From assembly GCF_047663525.1 (NCBI RefSeq), contig NC_092612.1, positions 1,087,501-1,151,500 on the forward strand: DNA of 64,000 nt. The letters run 5' to 3'. A program made the translations under genes and the position numbers. The notes below the pieces were generated by a model, which did no database searches, was not told the origin of the DNA, and saw only the letters and a program-made list of their open reading frames with translations. This DNA comes from Anas platyrhynchos. Its lineage: Eukaryota; Chordata; Aves; Anseriformes; Anatidae. Each line of letters starts with the position of its first letter. Positions within the stretch are counted from its first letter, which is position 1. Shown one piece after another: positions 60,925-64,000 of this stretch.

Positions 60925-60954
60925 ATGATGAAAAAAACCAATTCTGCCAAAAGG
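60925..60954 (+). CDS. PLEKHO1: PLEKHO1 coding exon 1
   Basis: [10 protein letters not shown], ten codons, phase 0 at donor GTGAGT. Its shortness means the exon is easily missed by prediction; the family N-terminus makes it certain. Confidence 0.95.
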
Positions 60955-61909
60955 GTGAGTTCGGATCGCTTCTGCTCCGGGGCACGGTGGGGTGGGGGAG
61001 GCTCCCGGATGGTTTGGGGAGGGGGGGGGGGCTCATCGCCTCCTGCTGCCTCTCCCCACCACAGCCCCTCGCTTTGCGAGAAGAAAAAAAAAAAAAAGCA
61101 AACCCAACCGGATCAAAACAAAACCAAACCCAGCGCCGTCTCCTTCTCCTCTGCTGCCCAGCGCTTCTCCTTCCTCTCGGATTTGCCCGGAGATGCAATT
61201 CGCCGCTCAGGGCAGAGCGATGTGGGCAGGCAGTTTTCATTTCTGCTCGCAAGGAAAGGATAAAAACCCAGACACCATCGATCTGTCGCTTTGCTCGGTG
61301 CCGCCTGCGTGTTGCCTGCCGTGCCCACAGATCTTATCTGCCCCTGGGCAGAAATCTCAAAGCAGAAACCCGAGCATGGATTTCGCCTCTGGGACTAAAT
61401 GTTGATAAAAGGCTCAAAAAACGCGATTTCCACTGCAGTAAAAAATAAATAAAAATAAAAATCAGTTGCAAATCTCCTCGTTCCTCTTTCCGGCAGCAGA
61501 TGCATGTTGGGGGAGGCGAATGCAACCCAGGCGCCTTTCTTATATAATGCAGGGGTGAAACCCTGCCCGTGGGGCTTGTGTCCCCCCCCGGCGCTGTCGC
61601 TGCCCCGGAAAATCCACGCGGAGGGGATGGGGCCAAGCGGCGGTGGGGGGCCAGGGGCCGGGGAGCGAAGTTGGGCGAGGAGGGAGGGGGAGAAGGGGAG
61701 CAGCAAAGCACGAATTAACCCCGTTTTTCCTCCCCGTTTCCTTCCCTCTCCCTTTGTGTTAGGGCCACCAGGATGGAAACCAGCAGTCTGCGCAGCCCGA
61801 GAAGGTCGGCTGGGTGCGGAAATTTTGCGGGAAAGGCATTTTTAGGGAAATCTGGAAGAACCGTTATGTGGTTTTGAAGGGAGATCAGCTTTACATCTCG
61901 GAGAAGGAG
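60925..61909 (+). CDS. PLEKHO1: PLEKHO1 (CKIP-1), first two coding exons, rest outside window
   Basis: PLEKHO1 is a PH-domain adaptor known to bind casein kinase 2 alpha, phosphoinositides and actin-capping protein, and to activate the ubiquitin ligase SMURF1. Exon 1 (60925-60954) encodes [10 protein letters not shown] with donor GTGAGT. Exon 2 (61763-61909) encodes [20 protein letters not shown] and then the first strands of the PH domain, including [20 protein letters not shown] and ISEKE, with donor GTAGGC. Both junctions are phase 0 and the 59 residues match human closely. The human protein is about 409 residues; the next exon (from KDEKN onward in human) was not found up to 64000, so the downstream intron is at least 2.1 kb. 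The first of two adjacent ATGs is chosen, as in human. Confidence 0.97.
60955..61762 (+). other. PLEKHO1 intron 1
   Basis: 0.8 kb, with A-rich and G-rich tracts but no recognised exon. Confidence 0.8.
61763..61909 (+). CDS. PLEKHO1: PLEKHO1 coding exon 2, start of PH domain
   Basis: 49 codons. The PH domain begins about residue 21 at EKVGWVRKF, with the conserved [15 protein letters not shown] strand pair. Acceptor CTTTGTGTTAG, donor GTAGGC. Confidence 0.97.
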
Positions 61910-63293
61910 GTAGGCTCGGTTTCGTTTTCCTCTCCCTTCCCCCCCCTTCTTCCCTTTGCACATGAAAAGCGCCGCGAGCCCCAAGCCCCCCGCAGCCCCC
62001 AGGGGCTGGGACCGGACCCCCCCCTTACCAAACCTCTCTGTGTCCTCGTGCTTGCTGTCCCCAAAAATAGGGAAATTCAAGGGGTTCCCCAGCAGCTGGA
62101 AGCGTGCCCCTGCTCCAGGCTGGGGCCTGGGGCTTGCTGTGGGGTTTATGTGAGATTTAATGGGATGTGACTCGCAGCTGGGCCCCGGCTGTCCTCGCAC
62201 AGCTGCCCCCCCTTAATTTTGTCTTGATCAATTTATCAGGAAGGGACCCCCCAGGCAAGAGCTCTCCTCCCTCTGAGTCCTTCTTAAAAGCTCACCATGA
62301 GGGGTGGGAGGGTGGAGAAATTTGGGTAAAAACACCCCATTTGGGTCAGGGCCTGGTGGGTCCCTGCCTCTGGTGTCTGGCTGTTGTTCAGGGCTTGGGG
62401 CCTGCTCTGAGGCACGCCGCCTGGCCCAGCCTGATCGATTTAGGACCAATTTAGGATCTGGAGAGATAACGGGGTCCTGAGCATGATGCATAATTTGATT
62501 TAGAGGCAAATTGAGTCACGGGGCACGGCAAAGCGCAGGTGGGGATAAACGCTGCAGGGTGAAGGGCCCAAACAAGGGAAGGATCAGCGACTGGAGGCAC
62601 CCAAATACATGACCAGAGTGTAGGTTTGGGAAAAGTTGGGCGGAGAGACGGGTTCAGGAGGCAGGCATTGTGGCCAGGAATCCTTCGGTCCTGCACATCT
62701 CCAGAAGTACCACGGGCTGGAGGGGATGTGTTTTCAGCAGCAGGCCCAGTCACCTCGCGTGGCTCCCCCCAGGCAGCTCTCACAACCTCTGGGGCCGGGG
62801 GTCCGAGTTTGGGGCCTGCTGGACACGGCGATGAGCAGGAGGGGGAAGGATTCACCCACAGCATGCTCCTGCGCCGGCTTGGGGGAACATTTTGCTGAGC
62901 CAGGGCCCTGCTCTGAGGTGGCGTGGAGGCAGATGTTGGGGCAGAAGGAAGCCTGGTTATGGGCTGGCCACATGGAGCCTGTGCTTAAAGGGGAGAGGAG
63001 TCCCCGCCAGCGAGTCCAAAGGGCCCTCCCCGGGATGGGGAGCACACGGGGTCATGCCTGGGAAGATGAGAGCATTTTGCAGAGCCCCGGCCACCCCGAA
63101 GGCCCAGCTGTGCTGCCAGGGGCTGTGCCGGGGTGGGTGGCGGTGTCGCTCGCCAGTGCCCCGAGTCTTTGAAGGGCAGAGAATAAAGCAGGAGCAAAAG
63201 GCTCTGCTTGGCTGAGCAGCAGGGAAGCCTGGGCAAGCCAGGCTGCACTCATACGGGAATCACCACCAGGGAACATGTGCAGGAAGAAGCTGT

Positions 63294-63313
63294 CTGTCCG
63301 TCCGTCCGTCCCT
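63294..63313. repeat. (TCCG)n microsatellite
   Basis: About four copies of TCCG with flanking variants. Confidence 0.75.
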
Positions 63314-63689
63314 CCCATCCGTGTCTCATTAACGGCCCTGATCTCCACGTCCCCGCGGGTGCAGGGTGCCTGAGTGGCCACGGGGTGCACCTGAGGTTGC
63401 TTCAGGGCGAGTGCATTTCTTTCTTCCCGGGGAAAAAAAAAACAGCGTGTGTGCAGCTGAAGCAGTGCTGTAGCTGTGTGCATGCGGGTATGTGTGTGAA
63501 AGGCCATAAATAACGCGCAGCAGTGACTGCCGATGTCTTTATATGGAAGAATCCGCGGTGGTGTAGCGATGTGGTTGCAGAGGTAACATCTGGCTGCGTG
63601 CACGTGCACCCAAGTGTGTGCCTGTGGGAATGAAAAACCCACCCGTGTCCCTGCTCCGGGGATCTCAGGGTCTGAGGTGGCTCCGGCTG

Positions 63690-63930
63690 CTGCCGTGTGG
63701 TGCTGGTTTGGGGTGTGTGTGCGTGGATGTCTCAGGTTTGCACATGGATGTGTGTGTGTGTACGGGGAGGTGTCCGGTGTGTGCGTGCATGGATGTGTCA
63801 GGTGTGTGCACGGATACTGTGCGTGTGCATGGATATGTCAGGTTTGTGCATGGATACATCAGGTTTGTGCATGGATATGTCTGGTGTGCACATGGACACG
63901 TCTGTTTGTACGTGGACATGTCCGCTGTGC
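63690..63930. repeat. GT-rich minisatellite in PLEKHO1 intron 2
   Basis: Degenerate units of about 20-25 bases (GCATGGATATGTCAGGTTTG) repeat around ten times, mixed with GTGTGTG. The antisense open frame with repeated CT/NL-rich words is an artefact. Confidence 0.88.
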
Positions 63931-64000
63931 GCATGGACACGCCTGCTGTGGCTGCCCACTGCTCTTCATTTCCAAAACTTCCCGCTCAATGCAGTTGGGA

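Larger units (their letters stand above)
61910..64000 (+). other. PLEKHO1 intron 2 (continues past the window)
   Basis: No further PLEKHO1 exon was recognised. It contains a TCCG repeat at about 63294-63313 and the GT-rich minisatellite at 63.69-63.93 kb. Confidence 0.75.

Overview
The window is vertebrate nuclear DNA, most probably from a bird microchromosome. All coding sequence lies in short exons with GT-AG introns, the proteins are close to their mammalian orthologues, the sequence is GC-rich with many G/C-rich minisatellites, and one fragment looks like the 3' end of a CR1 LINE. A turtle or crocodilian is not excluded. No prokaryotic feature, CRISPR array or tRNA was seen.

Layout. (1) 1-21.76 kb: the 5' part of OTUD7B (Cezanne deubiquitinase) on the minus strand. 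Four coding exons (425-526, 5516-5731, 5942-6112, 9354-9426) are visible, together with a predicted non-coding first exon in a CpG-rich promoter near 21.43-21.76 kb. The rest of the gene lies to the left. (2) 20.38-22.88 kb: two G-rich tandem-repeat blocks surround that promoter. (3) 22.9-30.1 kb: no gene recognised, with AT-rich stretches that may be regulatory. (4) 30.37-34.61 kb, minus strand: a ten-exon gene model that I do not recognise, encoding a predicted 142-residue protein with a leucine-zipper-like coiled coil. It starts head-to-head with VPS45. (5) 34.75-55.03 kb, plus strand: all 15 coding exons of VPS45, 570 codons plus stop, followed by an ATTAAA signal. (6) 55.3-60.9 kb: intergenic. 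(7) 60.93 kb to the end, plus strand: the first two coding exons of PLEKHO1 (CKIP-1), with the remainder outside the window.

The order OTUD7B(-), VPS45(+), PLEKHO1(+) matches what I recall of human 1q21.2, so this is conserved synteny. The genes are not an operon. OTUD7B removes ubiquitin chains, VPS45 is a Sec1/Munc18 regulator of endosomal SNAREs, and PLEKHO1 is a PH-domain adaptor.

The main item for a second look is the unrecognised minus-strand gene. Ten candidate exons have matching splice phases, and one heptad register runs unbroken through four of them. It appears to share a short divergent promoter with VPS45 that carries two oppositely oriented ZNF143/THAP11-type motifs. Minisatellites on each side of this promoter make both transcripts G-rich. 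All identifications come from reading the translated sequence and from memory of the families; no database search was run.
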